From: a virus
Direction: 5' to 3' (one strand)
Virus record (IMG/VR): IMGVR_UViG_3300031857_001121
Location: 1-27,105 of that record
DNA length: 27,105 nt
Below the pieces are notes generated by a model, which worked only from the letters and a program-made list of their open reading frames with translations, did not search any database and was not told the DNA's origin. A program made the translations under genes and the position numbers. This document shows, piece by piece, positions 16,163 through 22,140 of the stretch (position 1 is its first letter; every line of letters starts with the position of its first letter).

Positions 16163-16298
16163 TTTTTATTCCATGAGCTTGTTCTAGTAATCTTGCAAAT
16201 CTAAATATTCTATCTATTGTAACCAACTGGTCACCTTTTCCAAATGCTTCTTTATATATCTTAATTATTTCTTCTTGCGTTAATGCTTTAGAGTCCAT
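16149..16298 (-). CDS. Small conserved phage protein (FRFARLLEQAHG motif)
   Basis: 49 residues overlapping the gene upstream by 11 bases and the winged-helix gene downstream by 14. It reads LTQEEIIKIYKEAFGKGD followed by IDRIFRFARLLEQAHGI. A helix ending R-FARL-L-x-x-H or E is a frequent signature of tiny phage early proteins of unknown role. The strong overlaps at both ends and the recognisable motif support it as real despite the small size. Confidence 0.6.
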   Translation of the reverse strand: MDSKALTQEEIIKIYKEAFGKGDQLVTIDRIFRFARLLEQAHGIKNASN

Positions 16299-16533
16299 TA
16301 TTGCTTTCAATCAATCGTTGTGTTGCTTCTGAATACTTATTCATTGATTTATATTCTTCTATCTTATCACCTCTAAATAACGGTGTAATCTTAATATGAT
16401 GTGTTGCATTTTTGAGGTCATTAAGATATGACAGTTCTTTAGGATGAAATGACCACAGGTAAGACTTTTTAAGGTCACCAGACTTAACATCAAACTCTTC
16501 ATAAAGCCATGCTACAGGTTCTTTTTTAGCCAT
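16288..16533 (-). CDS. Small phage protein, AKKEPVAWLYEE type
   Basis: Start placed at the ATG in the TAATG overlap with the SleB-like gene, giving 81 residues; a longer in-frame start lies within that gene. It begins MAKKEPVAWLYEEFDVK, an N-terminus I associate with short phage early proteins, and continues with a Trp/Tyr-rich strand (KSYLWSFHPKEL) and a charged C-terminus (RGDKIEEYKSMNKY). No catalytic motif recognised. Role unknown. Confidence 0.5.
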   Translation of the reverse strand: MAKKEPVAWLYEEFDVKSGDLKKSYLWSFHPKELSYLNDLKNATHHIKITPLFRGDKIEEYKSMNKYSEATQRLIESNNGL

Positions 16534-16916
16534 TAGTAAAACACCATCCTTCCTATGTGAGTAATTTTTTGATGACCAAACCACGAATGTTTCGGCATAA
16601 TGGAATCATCATGGAAGTATAAAGCATTTGCAACTGGGTTAGCATATTTATGAAATACAATTGCATCAAGCACCAATAGTTGCGTTTCAAGATACGTCTT
16701 TTTATCAACCTTCTTATGGCTCTCGTCTGTAACGCCAATAAATTGCCCAGAAGCATAAATAACAGAGCATACATCACGACCCCAAAGACCAGATTTGACA
16801 CGATTACGAATAACATTAATGACACCTAGCTTCTCCTCTAATGTTCTATTATTAACTTCGTGATACACAGCAGTAGCATAGCACGAAACTTCTAGTTCTA
16901 AGTTATGTATATCCAT
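16533..16916 (-). CDS. SleB-type cell wall hydrolase
   Basis: 127 residues, preceded by AAAGGTC. It matches the SleB/hydrolase_2 family: AVYHEVNNRTLEEKLGVINVIRNRV (residues 16-40), with Glu20 in the position of the catalytic Glu, then VCSVIYASGQFIG, and a closing IGRMVFY. Family members are lytic transglycosylases acting on peptidoglycan in spores or as phage endolysins. There is no signal peptide, so it would need a holin or another route. It sits in the minus-strand operon, far from the holin cassette, directly left of pqqA. The family call is good; use as the main endolysin is inferred. Confidence 0.78.
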   Translation of the reverse strand: MDIHNLELEVSCYATAVYHEVNNRTLEEKLGVINVIRNRVKSGLWGRDVCSVIYASGQFIGVTDESHKKVDKKTYLETQLLVLDAIVFHKYANPVANALYFHDDSIMPKHSWFGHQKITHIGRMVFY

Positions 16917-16937
16917 TACAGACCTTTCATGGTTTTC

Positions 16938-16969
16938 TTGTGTCTAGTAAACCCATATAAGCGTATAAT
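16938..16969 (+). promoter_or_regulatory. Predicted promoter for pqqA
   Basis: A perfect -10 hexamer TATAAT at 16964-16969, preceded by a weaker -35-like TTGTGT at 16938-16943 (20-base spacing, long) or GTGTCT at 16940-16945 (18-base spacing). Transcription would start near 16976, about 27 bases before the pqqA start, leaving room for AAGGAG at 16990-16995. The orientation is opposite to the surrounding operon, so the peptide appears to have its own start signal. Confidence 0.55.
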
Positions 16970-17002
16970 TCTACTATAAATCTAAAAGAAAGGAGAAACG
17001 CC

Positions 17003-17074
17003 ATGTGGACATCACCATCAGCAACTGAAATGCGCTTTGGATTTGAAGTAACTATGTACGTAATGAACAAGTAA
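17003..17074 (+). CDS. pqqA: PqqA, pyrroloquinoline quinone precursor peptide
   Basis: A 23-residue peptide starting MWTSPSATE and ending MRFGFEVTMYVMNK (residues 10-23). This is the PqqA pattern: MW at the start, Pro5, Arg11, Gly13, then E-V-T-M-Y with Glu15 and Tyr19 separated by three residues, then a short basic end. In known PqqA, PqqD presents the peptide to the radical SAM enzyme PqqE, which links this Glu to this Tyr; PqqF/G proteases, PqqB and PqqC finish PQQ. Length and residue numbers equal those of 23-residue bacterial PqqA. AAGGAG lies 7 bases before the ATG. It lies alone on the plus strand within a minus-strand operon, with a promoter before and a terminator after. No other pqq gene is in the window, so host enzymes would process it. 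Confidence 0.93.
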   Translation: MWTSPSATEMRFGFEVTMYVMNK

Positions 17075-17080
17075 ATAAAT

Positions 17081-17104
17081 AGGGGAGGTCAAACTCCCCT
17101 TTTT
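17081..17104 (+). terminator. Intrinsic terminator of pqqA (perhaps bidirectional)
   Basis: A perfect 6-bp GC stem GGGGAG/CTCCCC (17082-17087 with 17094-17099) plus a flanking A-T pair, six-base loop GTCAAA, and a run of five T. It starts 7 bases after the pqqA stop. Read on the minus strand the stem is followed by ATTTATTTA, moderately U-rich, so it could also reduce transcription of the minus operon toward the SleB gene. Confidence 0.88.
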
Positions 17105-17105
17105 A

Positions 17106-17351
17106 CTAGAAGGGCAAATCTGAATCATCTGCACCTTCAACTGCTGGTTTACTTCTTGTTTCACCCTGAGTTTCTTTCATTTGTACAGAACCGCTAATAA
17201 ATTTGCCGTTCTTACCTTCTCTAATCCAACCACTAATTCTAAATTCAATACCATCTACGTTAGCAGTTCCTGTGTAATCAGGTCGTTTAGGATTGTCACC
17301 CTTATCGTTTTTAAATAACGTAAACGTATTCGTGTTGTCATATTCAGCCAT
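17106..17351 (-). CDS. Short SSB-like single-strand DNA-binding protein
   Basis: 81 residues. A single OB-fold-like core (NTFTLFKNDKGDNPKRPDYT, GTANVDGIEFRISGWIREGK, KFISGSVQMKE) ends in an acidic tail DDSDLPF. That tail matches the SSB C-terminal tip (D-D-x-I/L-P-F), which recruits partner enzymes. It is shorter than E. coli SSB (178 residues), having little linker. Placement beside YqaJ exonuclease and a strand-annealing candidate fits a recombination or replication set. It overlaps the YqaJ gene by 8 bases and ends 1 base beyond the pqqA terminator. Confidence 0.75.
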   Translation of the reverse strand: MAEYDNTNTFTLFKNDKGDNPKRPDYTGTANVDGIEFRISGWIREGKNGKFISGSVQMKETQGETRSKPAVEGADDSDLPF

Positions 17352-17937
17352 CTAATTGCTCCTTTGGAAATAATAATTTATCTTCTTTTAAATCTATGTC
17401 AAATATAGGTTTGCGTTTCCAACGTGTAGGCTCTACATTATCTTCTACAAACTTCATAAATTCTAACGCTAAAGGTTTATACCAGTCAAACCATTCTTTG
17501 CTTCTTTCAATAATTTGTATAGTAATACCTTGTGGTGTCCACACTACAAAATAACATCTTGGCGCACCACATACTTCCATTTGTAACTGTGTTTGGAAAT
17601 AATAACGGTCTGGAATCATACCATAAAACTCTTGACTATATGGACATTTGACTTCTATTGGAAGTCTGTTTAGGAAACCATCTGGACTAGCACCTAGCGG
17701 TAAATCAGGATGTACTATAAGTTTATTACCAGTTTCAGTAATCTCTCCCATAGCCTTTTCAAATTCACATATAGCTAAATGCTCATGTAGATTACCCCAT
17801 TCAGTCATCTCATTACCTTCAAATGGAGCTTCTCTTAAAGTCATTTGACGCCATAATTTTTGTCTCTCATATACAGATGCCCAGCAATTGCTGGCTGTAA
17901 TAATATTATGACGTCTATTATCTGTTAAATGACTCAT
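17344..17937 (-). CDS. YqaJ-type viral recombinase / exonuclease
   Basis: 197 residues. The lambda-exonuclease/YqaJ fold is marked by TASNCWASVYER near the N-terminus, WGNLHEHLAICEFE (Glu52 region), ASPDGFL (Asp86) and LPIEVKCPY (Glu95, Lys97), then RYYFQTQLQMEVCG, the usual Y-x-x-Q-x-Q motif. This is a PD-(D/E)XK nuclease that degrades one strand from a DNA end to leave 3' tails for annealing. It overlaps the annealing candidate by 4 bases and the SSB-like gene by 8, so all three parts of a phage recombination system are adjacent. Family call is firm. Confidence 0.9.
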   Translation of the reverse strand: MSHLTDNRRHNIITASNCWASVYERQKLWRQMTLREAPFEGNEMTEWGNLHEHLAICEFEKAMGEITETGNKLIVHPDLPLGASPDGFLNRLPIEVKCPYSQEFYGMIPDRYYFQTQLQMEVCGAPRCYFVVWTPQGITIQIIERSKEWFDWYKPLALEFMKFVEDNVEPTRWKRKPIFDIDLKEDKLLFPKEQLDG

Positions 17938-18455
17938 GCAGACTTCTTGAGTTCGTTAGCATAGTCACGTAATTTAGTTTGTGCGCCAGGTGTTAATTTA
18001 AAAAACGCTTGTTTTAACTCACCACGTTTTGCAGCTTCTTCTAAATTGTTTTTAGCAATCTCTAATTGTTCTTCTGTAAGTTCTTCTACAACAGGATTGT
18101 TTTGTTGATAGATAGCATTAACAACTTCATTAGCGGATGCAAACTCTGTGCCACCAATGCCAAGACAAGCTAAAGCACGACCTATAGCAGATGTTTCGCA
18201 ATTCTCTACATAAGATGTGCCATTAATTTGGCTAGACTTTCTAAACTCTTGTGCATGACCTGTAGCAAATGTTTGCACACCTGAGTCTGTATGTAATCCT
18301 ACATAAGCCTTAACAATACATTGGTCATCATCAATCTTAACTATTTCAGTTGTTAGAAAGTAATTAGGAAACTTCTCTCTAAATTCTTGAACACGTAATG
18401 CAACTGTCTTATATTCTTTACCTCTAATATTTACTACGCCTTCTTTACTCATCAT
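17934..18455 (-). CDS. Probable single-strand annealing / recombination mediator protein
   Basis: 173 residues from the first of two adjacent ATGs, with GGAGAG ahead. The middle carries ATGHAQEFR, INGTSYVENCETSAIGRAL and LGIGGTEFASANEV. This ENCETSAIGRALA-x-LG block is widespread in phage proteins adjacent to YqaJ-type exonucleases and SSBs, and I believe it belongs with the Rad52-like or Erf-like annealing group, though such sequences are often left as hypothetical. A polar helical C-terminus follows (EELTEEQLEIAKNNLEEA). The close pairing with the exonuclease is the best evidence for an annealing role. Confidence 0.65.
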   Translation of the reverse strand: MMSKEGVVNIRGKEYKTVALRVQEFREKFPNYFLTTEIVKIDDDQCIVKAYVGLHTDSGVQTFATGHAQEFRKSSQINGTSYVENCETSAIGRALACLGIGGTEFASANEVVNAIYQQNNPVVEELTEEQLEIAKNNLEEAAKRGELKQAFFKLTPGAQTKLRDYANELKKSA

Positions 18456-18625
18456 TTCTCTCCTGTTGTTTGGTTTCTATCTCGTGTAGTTCCTGCATCA
18501 CTTGTTGGTAAAACATCAACTCTTCCATTTGCTCTCTCCCTTTCATCAAATCTTCTGTTAAATTCTTCTAAGTCTTTCCATACCTCTGGTAATATTTCAG
18601 CTATACGCTTTAAACCATCCGCCAT
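18452..18625 (-). CDS. Small charged hypothetical protein
   Basis: 57 residues from the ATG that follows a GGGGGT Shine-Dalgarno; an in-frame upstream ATG at 18667 is less likely because it would pass through the small membrane peptide gene. Composition is highly charged and helical (KRIAEILPEVWKDLEEF, NRRFDERERANGR) with a polar tail. It overlaps the annealing gene by 4 bases. No family recognised. Confidence 0.5.
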   Translation of the reverse strand: MADGLKRIAEILPEVWKDLEEFNRRFDERERANGRVDVLPTSDAGTTRDRNQTTGEK

Positions 18626-18678
18626 ATTATATACCCCCAAAATATAAAAAGAAACAACCATAACCATTTATTCATCAT
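18610..18678 (-). CDS. 22-residue membrane peptide
   Basis: Starts at tandem ATGATG after a clear AGGAGAAAC site and overlaps genes on both sides (11 bases upstream, 16 downstream). The product is almost entirely hydrophobic and aromatic (KWLWLFLFIFWGYIIWRM), a single membrane helix. Very small, but the strong ribosome site and membrane pattern support it. It is one of several such peptides at the head of this operon. Confidence 0.5.
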   Translation of the reverse strand: MMNKWLWLFLFIFWGYIIWRMV

Positions 18679-18778
18679 GTTTCTCCTGTTGGTCTAGTTT
18701 ATGATAGGCTTCCTGTTCTTGTTGTTCAAGACGTTCCATATCATCTAAATATTCGTCTGGGTCTAAGTGGCGTTCCAT
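18668..18778 (-). CDS. Small acidic coiled-coil-like peptide
   Basis: 36 residues, starting in a TAATG overlap with the first gene of the operon. Highly charged and helical: RHLDPDEYLDDMERLEQQEQ followed by EAYHKLDQQEKHDE. No membrane segment. Its 3' end carries the AGGAGAA ribosome site of the next peptide. Possibly a small regulator or host-takeover peptide; family unknown. Confidence 0.5.
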   Translation of the reverse strand: MERHLDPDEYLDDMERLEQQEQEAYHKLDQQEKHDE

Positions 18779-18873
18779 TATATAGCTCCTGCTAACTTAC
18801 CCATAACCCATATACATAAAGCTACATAAGCCCAAAATGCTATTGCTGTTACTATCATTGTTTTTATTTTCAT
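18778..18873 (-). CDS. 31-residue membrane peptide, first gene of minus operon
   Basis: Preceded by TAGGAGAGATGAC, a strong ribosome site. One transmembrane helix fills the chain (MIVTAIAFWAYVALCIWVMG) between a basic head (MKIKT) and a short tail. It is the promoter-proximal gene of the minus-strand operon and is coupled to the next by TAATG. Function unknown. Confidence 0.55.
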   Translation of the reverse strand: MKIKTMIVTAIAFWAYVALCIWVMGKLAGAI

Positions 18874-18901
18874 GTCATCTCTCCTAAAAATTGACAATTG
18901 A

Positions 18902-18930
18902 ACTTTAAGCTATAGTAAAATACCTGTCAA
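18902..18930 (-). promoter_or_regulatory. Predicted early promoter of the minus-strand operon
   Basis: On the minus strand a perfect -35 TTGACA (complement of 18925-18930) is followed after 17 bases by TAAAGT (complement of 18902-18907), a 4/6 match to the -10 box. Upstream lies an almost pure A/T block (complement of 18931-18960) that could act as an UP element. It stands about 25-30 bases before the ribosome site of the first gene at 18873. Consistent with host sigma-70 early transcription. Confidence 0.65.
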
Positions 18931-18981
18931 GAACTTTATATAAAAATTATATAATAAATATATTTGCATTTCAAAATTACT
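18931..18981. other. AT-rich divergent control region, possible origin
   Basis: The 127-base gap (18874-19000) separates the leftward recombination operon from the rightward replication operon. This part is almost all A/T, with TATATAAAAATTATATAATA and similar runs. A rightward TATAAT occurs at 18950-18955 without a clear -35. Easily melted DNA beside replication genes could serve as origin or operator, but I see no iterons or strong inverted repeats. Confidence 0.35.
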
Positions 18982-19000
18982 TGTGTTAAGGTTTTTGCCT

Positions 19001-19177
19001 ATGGAAAACTTACGCTATATTATCTTAGACGAATTTGATGGAAAACCTTTGAGAGCCTTTAGTAACAAGGCTTCTGCTAAATGGTTTCTTGAGAATAGAC
19101 CAGGATGTAAGCTCCTTGTTTTGCCTAAAGCAAAAGTTGTGCCAATGACAGAATTATATGAAGAATGTTTATTTTAA
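19001..19177 (+). CDS. Small hypothetical early protein
   Basis: 58 residues from the ATG at 19001; an upstream in-frame TTG at 18983 is rejected because the TAAGG ribosome site lies between the two. It reads YIILDEFDGKPLRAFSNKAS followed by AKWFLENRPGCKLLVLPK, a small alpha/beta protein, in which the FSNKASAKWFLENRPG part resembles small phage proteins that carry a decorated helix after two strands. First gene of the rightward replication operon. Role unknown. Confidence 0.55.
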   Translation: MENLRYIILDEFDGKPLRAFSNKASAKWFLENRPGCKLLVLPKAKVVPMTELYEECLF

Positions 19178-19186
19178 GGAGAGTAT

Positions 19187-19780
19187 ATGAAAATTAAGAA
19201 CTGGGACAAGTTTCAACATTTTAAGCATAAAAGCGATATGAAATGGTTTAAATGCTATGGTCGTGACCTATTAAATGACCCTGATTTCATGAAAATGGAT
19301 GATGTAAAACAGGCTACTTTATTCAAATTATGGTGTTTAGCAAGTGAGTCAAATGGTATTTTACCCAATGCTTATGACATTGCGTTCCGTTTAAGAAAAC
19401 CTATTGCTTTTGTAGAAAAAATACTAATAGAATTAGATACTTGGTTTATAAAAGGGGAAAATATACAAGAATTATATACAAATTATATAACAGATAAGAT
19501 AAGAGAAGATAAGATAATAAAAACCATTGTGCGTTTTGATGAGTTTTGGAATTTATATCCACCTGTTCGTAAAACTAACAAAAAAGGTTGTATGGAAAAA
19601 TGGAAAGCAAAAGACCTTGACTTAATAGCTGATAAAGTTATAGGCTATGTCAAAACTATGAAAGAAACTAAACAATGGAAAGAAGGGTTTGTGCCAGCAC
19701 CTATGACATTAATTAACCAGGAGAGGTGGGAAGATGGTAATATGCCAAAAATTAGAAACCCATGGGACAATGCGAAATGA
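19187..19780 (+). CDS. Replication initiator / helicase-loader-like protein
   Basis: 197 residues, preceded by AAGGAGAG. The N-terminal part (MKWFKCYGRDLLNDPDFMKM, then LWCLASESNGILP) matches the phage replisome-organiser winged-helix domain (W-x-K-x-x-x-DLL-x-D-x-x-F...G-x-L). The C-terminal part has FDEFWNLYPPVRKTNKKGCMEKW and PMTLINQERWED, the typical DnaT/O-like tail with the YP-x-K-x-K-x-x-A/C...L-x-x-x-RW pattern. It likely binds origin DNA and loads the DnaB-like helicase encoded just downstream (4-base ATGA overlap). Confidence 0.75.
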   Translation: MKIKNWDKFQHFKHKSDMKWFKCYGRDLLNDPDFMKMDDVKQATLFKLWCLASESNGILPNAYDIAFRLRKPIAFVEKILIELDTWFIKGENIQELYTNYITDKIREDKIIKTIVRFDEFWNLYPPVRKTNKKGCMEKWKAKDLDLIADKVIGYVKTMKETKQWKEGFVPAPMTLINQERWEDGNMPKIRNPWDNAK

Positions 19781-20691
19781 AAATTGGAGAAGCATTAGAT
19801 AAATTAACCATAACAAAAAAAGACATTAATGAATACTACAATACTGAATATGGAACTAGCGAGTTTCTTGTAAAGGATGCTTCAGTATTCACAGATGATG
19901 TTGTTAAATACTTTTCTGAAGAAATATCTTCAGGTTTGTCATTGGGCTTTGTAAAAACTGAACAAGACTTTAGGGTAAGAATGTCAGAGCTTACAATTGT
20001 AACCGGTGTAAGTTCACATGGCAAATCGTTATGGCTTTCGCAAGTCATATTAGCTCTTATGGGTCAACAAACTAAATGCTTGATAAGTAGCCTTGAGATG
20101 AGAGCTGTGCTTACTCTTTCTCGTATGATACAGCAAACCTTAAAGTCTACAGACCCCACAGAAGATTTTATTAAAAAGTTTTGCACTCGTGCATCTGACA
20201 AACTATGGATATATGACCAAACAGGAAGCACTACTACAGACGATATGATAGCTACGCTTTACTATGGCAAACATGTCTTAGGTGTAGAAGTATTTGTGAT
20301 AGACAGTCTTATGAAAATGAGTGATATATCTGAAGACAACTACGAAAAGCAAAAATTATTTATTGATAGACTTGCAACATCTTGTCGTGATTTAAACATC
20401 CATATATTTTTAGTAGCACATACTCGTAAAATGGCAGATGAAACTATAGCTCCAGACGCAACTCACATTTTAGGCAGCTCTCATATTCGTAACCTTGCAG
20501 ATAATATCTTATGCGTTTACAGATGCAAGAAAAAAGAACGTGATATTGAAAATGGTGAAAAAACTGCCGAAGAATTAAAAGGCGTTCCTGATTGTGTAGT
20601 ATACTTACAAAAACAACGTAATTATCCGATTGAAGGCAGTTGGGGATTTTATTTTGACAATAAAGGATTGAGATATAAGGAGAGTCCATGA
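19777..20691 (+). CDS. DnaB/RepA-like replicative helicase (RecA fold)
   Basis: 304 residues from the ATG in the ATGA overlap; an in-frame start at 19762 would add five residues. The Walker A is TGVSSHGKS (residues 76-84), then CLISSLEM (the S-L-E-M stretch typical of DnaB-family helicases), Walker B VFVIDS (172-177) and VAHTRK. There is only ~65 residues before the ATPase core, so the N-terminal primase-interaction domain of DnaB is missing, as in many short phage helicases. It should unwind DNA at the phage replication fork; a primase is not visible in this window. Confidence 0.85.
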   Translation: MKIGEALDKLTITKKDINEYYNTEYGTSEFLVKDASVFTDDVVKYFSEEISSGLSLGFVKTEQDFRVRMSELTIVTGVSSHGKSLWLSQVILALMGQQTKCLISSLEMRAVLTLSRMIQQTLKSTDPTEDFIKKFCTRASDKLWIYDQTGSTTTDDMIATLYYGKHVLGVEVFVIDSLMKMSDISEDNYEKQKLFIDRLATSCRDLNIHIFLVAHTRKMADETIAPDATHILGSSHIRNLADNILCVYRCKKKERDIENGEKTAEELKGVPDCVVYLQKQRNYPIEGSWGFYFDNKGLRYKESP

Positions 20692-20894
20692 CACTAGATA
20701 ATATACCAATCACAACTATCACATCTCTTTACAATGCAGTAGAATATGTTGTGCAAAGGGAAGATAAACCTAAAGAAATATTACCATTGAAAGTTAGACA
20801 AAAGTTTGATAGATGGAAACGTGAAGACTTTTACAAGGATGACCACTATAAAGAAATGTGGGATAAGAATTGGATAAACCATGACCATAAATGA
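20688..20894 (+). CDS. Small hypothetical protein
   Basis: 68 residues, ATGA-coupled to the helicase and preceded by AAGGAGAG. It has a helical N-terminus (ITSLYNAVEYVVQREDKP) followed by a basic/aromatic tail (FDRWKREDFYKDDHYKEMWD). No family recognised. It could be a small helicase accessory from position, but nothing in sequence proves that. The next gene begins within its last 14 bases. Confidence 0.5.
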   Translation: MTLDNIPITTITSLYNAVEYVVQREDKPKEILPLKVRQKFDRWKREDFYKDDHYKEMWDKNWINHDHK

Positions 20895-21054
20895 TTTTAT
20901 CAAGGAATGTAAAAAACTATTTGGAAATAATATAGAATATAAAGCTGTATCTAAAGACGGACAAGTATTTAAAACGAAAGGATGGAGAGATGATAAAGTG
21001 GACATTAAATCAGCAAAACCTACCCATGTTGTACGAGAAATTAAAATCTCTTGA
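20881..21054 (+). CDS. Small hypothetical protein
   Basis: 57 residues from the ATG at 20881, overlapping the previous gene by 14 bases and the NinB-like gene by 65 in a different frame. It reads TINDFIKECKKLFGNNIEYK followed by VSKDGQVFKTKGWRDDKVDI. The ribosome site is weak (AAACC only), so support is overlap-chain position and protein-like sequence. Unknown function. Confidence 0.4.
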   Translation: MTINDFIKECKKLFGNNIEYKAVSKDGQVFKTKGWRDDKVDIKSAKPTHVVREIKIS

Positions 21055-21346
21055 CTTCACTAAACGTTGGCGTGTCACAGTCACAGACGCTAAACTAAAT
21101 AGAAGTCTTGAACAAAACGAAAGACTATGGGAATTGTATACAAGCATAGGTCAGCATTTAGGCATAGAAAAAGACAAGATACACGAACTCATGGGATATA
21201 AATTCTTACGCTACCAAACAGAAATAGCAGGTATGCCTGTAGAACTTATAAAGTCAACCACTAAACTAACCACAAGTGAGATGACAGAATACCAGCAGCA
21301 AATAGAGGTATGGGCGCAGACTATGGGTTGGGGTTGGGATTTTTAG
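20990..21346 (+). CDS. ninB: NinB-like recombination protein
   Basis: 118 residues, with GGAGAG before its ATG. The central segment WRVTVTDAKLNRSLEQNERL (residues 27-46), then the following Trp47, is the NinB signature (R-S-x-x-Q-N-x-x-x-W). The C-terminal half (ELIKSTTKLTTSEMTEYQQQ) fits the family's S-T-x-x-L/M-x-x-x-E-M/F pattern. Lambda NinB (Orf) acts with phage recombinases and binds SSB and single-stranded DNA. Here it would assist the YqaJ/annealing set and the SSB-like protein. Stop overlaps the next GTG start. Confidence 0.8.
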   Translation: MIKWTLNQQNLPMLYEKLKSLDFTKRWRVTVTDAKLNRSLEQNERLWELYTSIGQHLGIEKDKIHELMGYKFLRYQTEIAGMPVELIKSTTKLTTSEMTEYQQQIEVWAQTMGWGWDF

Positions 21347-21627
21347 TGATATATCGTAATCAAAAACTAACTCAACTTTTAAGACAGCTACCTTGTCAAC
21401 ATTGTGGTATTATGTCTGAAACAGTTTGTGCTGCACACCGTAATGAAGGCAAAGGAATGGGTATCAAAGTATCAGATGCGTTATGTGCTGCATTATGTTA
21501 TGAGTGCCATTACACATTAGACATGGGTAAAGATTTAACAAAAGAAGAAAGACGTGACATGTGGAATAGAGCTTACGTTACTACAATGCAATATCTTTGG
21601 GAACATGAAATGATAGGGATAATATAA
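21346..21627 (+). CDS. DUF1364-like Cys/His (putative nuclease) protein
   Basis: GTG start overlapping the NinB stop; 93 residues. The layout L-R-Q-L-PCQHCG (Cys17, Cys20), then VCAAHRNEGKGMGIKVSDAL (with His31) and CYECHYTLDMG (Cys51, Cys54, His55) is that of DUF1364, an HNH-like zinc-bound family often next to NinB. A DNA endonuclease or recombination-accessory role is suggested by family and place. Alternative in-frame starts inside the previous gene exist, but GTG at the overlap is preferred. Confidence 0.7.
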   Translation: MIYRNQKLTQLLRQLPCQHCGIMSETVCAAHRNEGKGMGIKVSDALCAALCYECHYTLDMGKDLTKEERRDMWNRAYVTTMQYLWEHEMIGII

Positions 21628-21830
21628 TGGGAAAAGGAAGCGCACCAAGACCGTTTACAGATAGAGCTGTATTTGATGAAAACTTTGACAGGATATTCGG
21701 CAAGAAAAAGAAAGATGCCTATACATCACCACATCTAATAGAATACGAACTTAACAAGTCAACAGGTGAATTAGACAGATTATACGAAGGCACATCTAAG
21801 CCTAGTAGTGAGCAGTTTGATGGCGAGTAA
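21627..21830 (+). CDS. Small conserved phage protein, MGKGSAPRPF type
   Basis: 67 residues, TAATG-coupled. It begins MGKGSAPRPFTDRAVFDENF followed by IFGKKKK, an N-terminus repeatedly seen in short phage genes of the replication/recombination region. A polar tail follows with no catalytic motif. Its last 11 bases overlap the nuclease-like gene. Function unknown. Confidence 0.6.
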   Translation: MGKGSAPRPFTDRAVFDENFDRIFGKKKKDAYTSPHLIEYELNKSTGELDRLYEGTSKPSSEQFDGE

Positions 21831-22140
21831 ATCACCTACACAATTATCATTAGCTAAACTACGAGAAGAAGGATACATTGTTGATGTTGTAGAGAGATGG
21901 ATACCAGGAGCGAATATTAGAAAAGACCTCTATGGCTTCATAGATATAATAGCTTTAAAAGGCAAAGAAACATTAGTAGTTCAAACTACTTCAGCAAGTA
22001 ACCTATCGGCACGCTGTAAAAAAATAGCTGACCATGAAAATGTAGGTGCAGTTCGTGAAGCAGGTTGGACTATTCATGTGCATGGTTGGCATCAAGACGA
22101 TAAAAGGAAATGGCATTGCAAAGTGAAAGATGTATCGTGA
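21820..22140 (+). CDS. PD-(D/E)XK-type resolvase-like protein
   Basis: 106 residues from the ATG overlapping the gene before it. The core RKDLYGFIDIIALKGKETLV (Asp36, Asp42), then Q-T-T-S-A-S-N, and a basic helix ARCKKIADH match small Holliday-junction-resolvase-like phage proteins in which the usual E-x-K appears as Q-x-T/S. The final part WTIHVHGWHQDDKRKWHCKV completes the fold. Conservation of the metal-binding Asp pair suggests, but does not prove, nuclease activity. With the minus-strand nuclease this is a second PD-(D/E)XK-like small protein. Confidence 0.65.
   Translation: MASKSPTQLSLAKLREEGYIVDVVERWIPGANIRKDLYGFIDIIALKGKETLVVQTTSASNLSARCKKIADHENVGAVREAGWTIHVHGWHQDDKRKWHCKVKDVS

Noticed and set aside
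16553-16825. 90-codon hydrophobic frame on the minus strand overlapping the SleB gene.
   Set aside because: It is the alternate frame of the well matched SleB-type hydrolase; hydrophobic look comes from codon shift.
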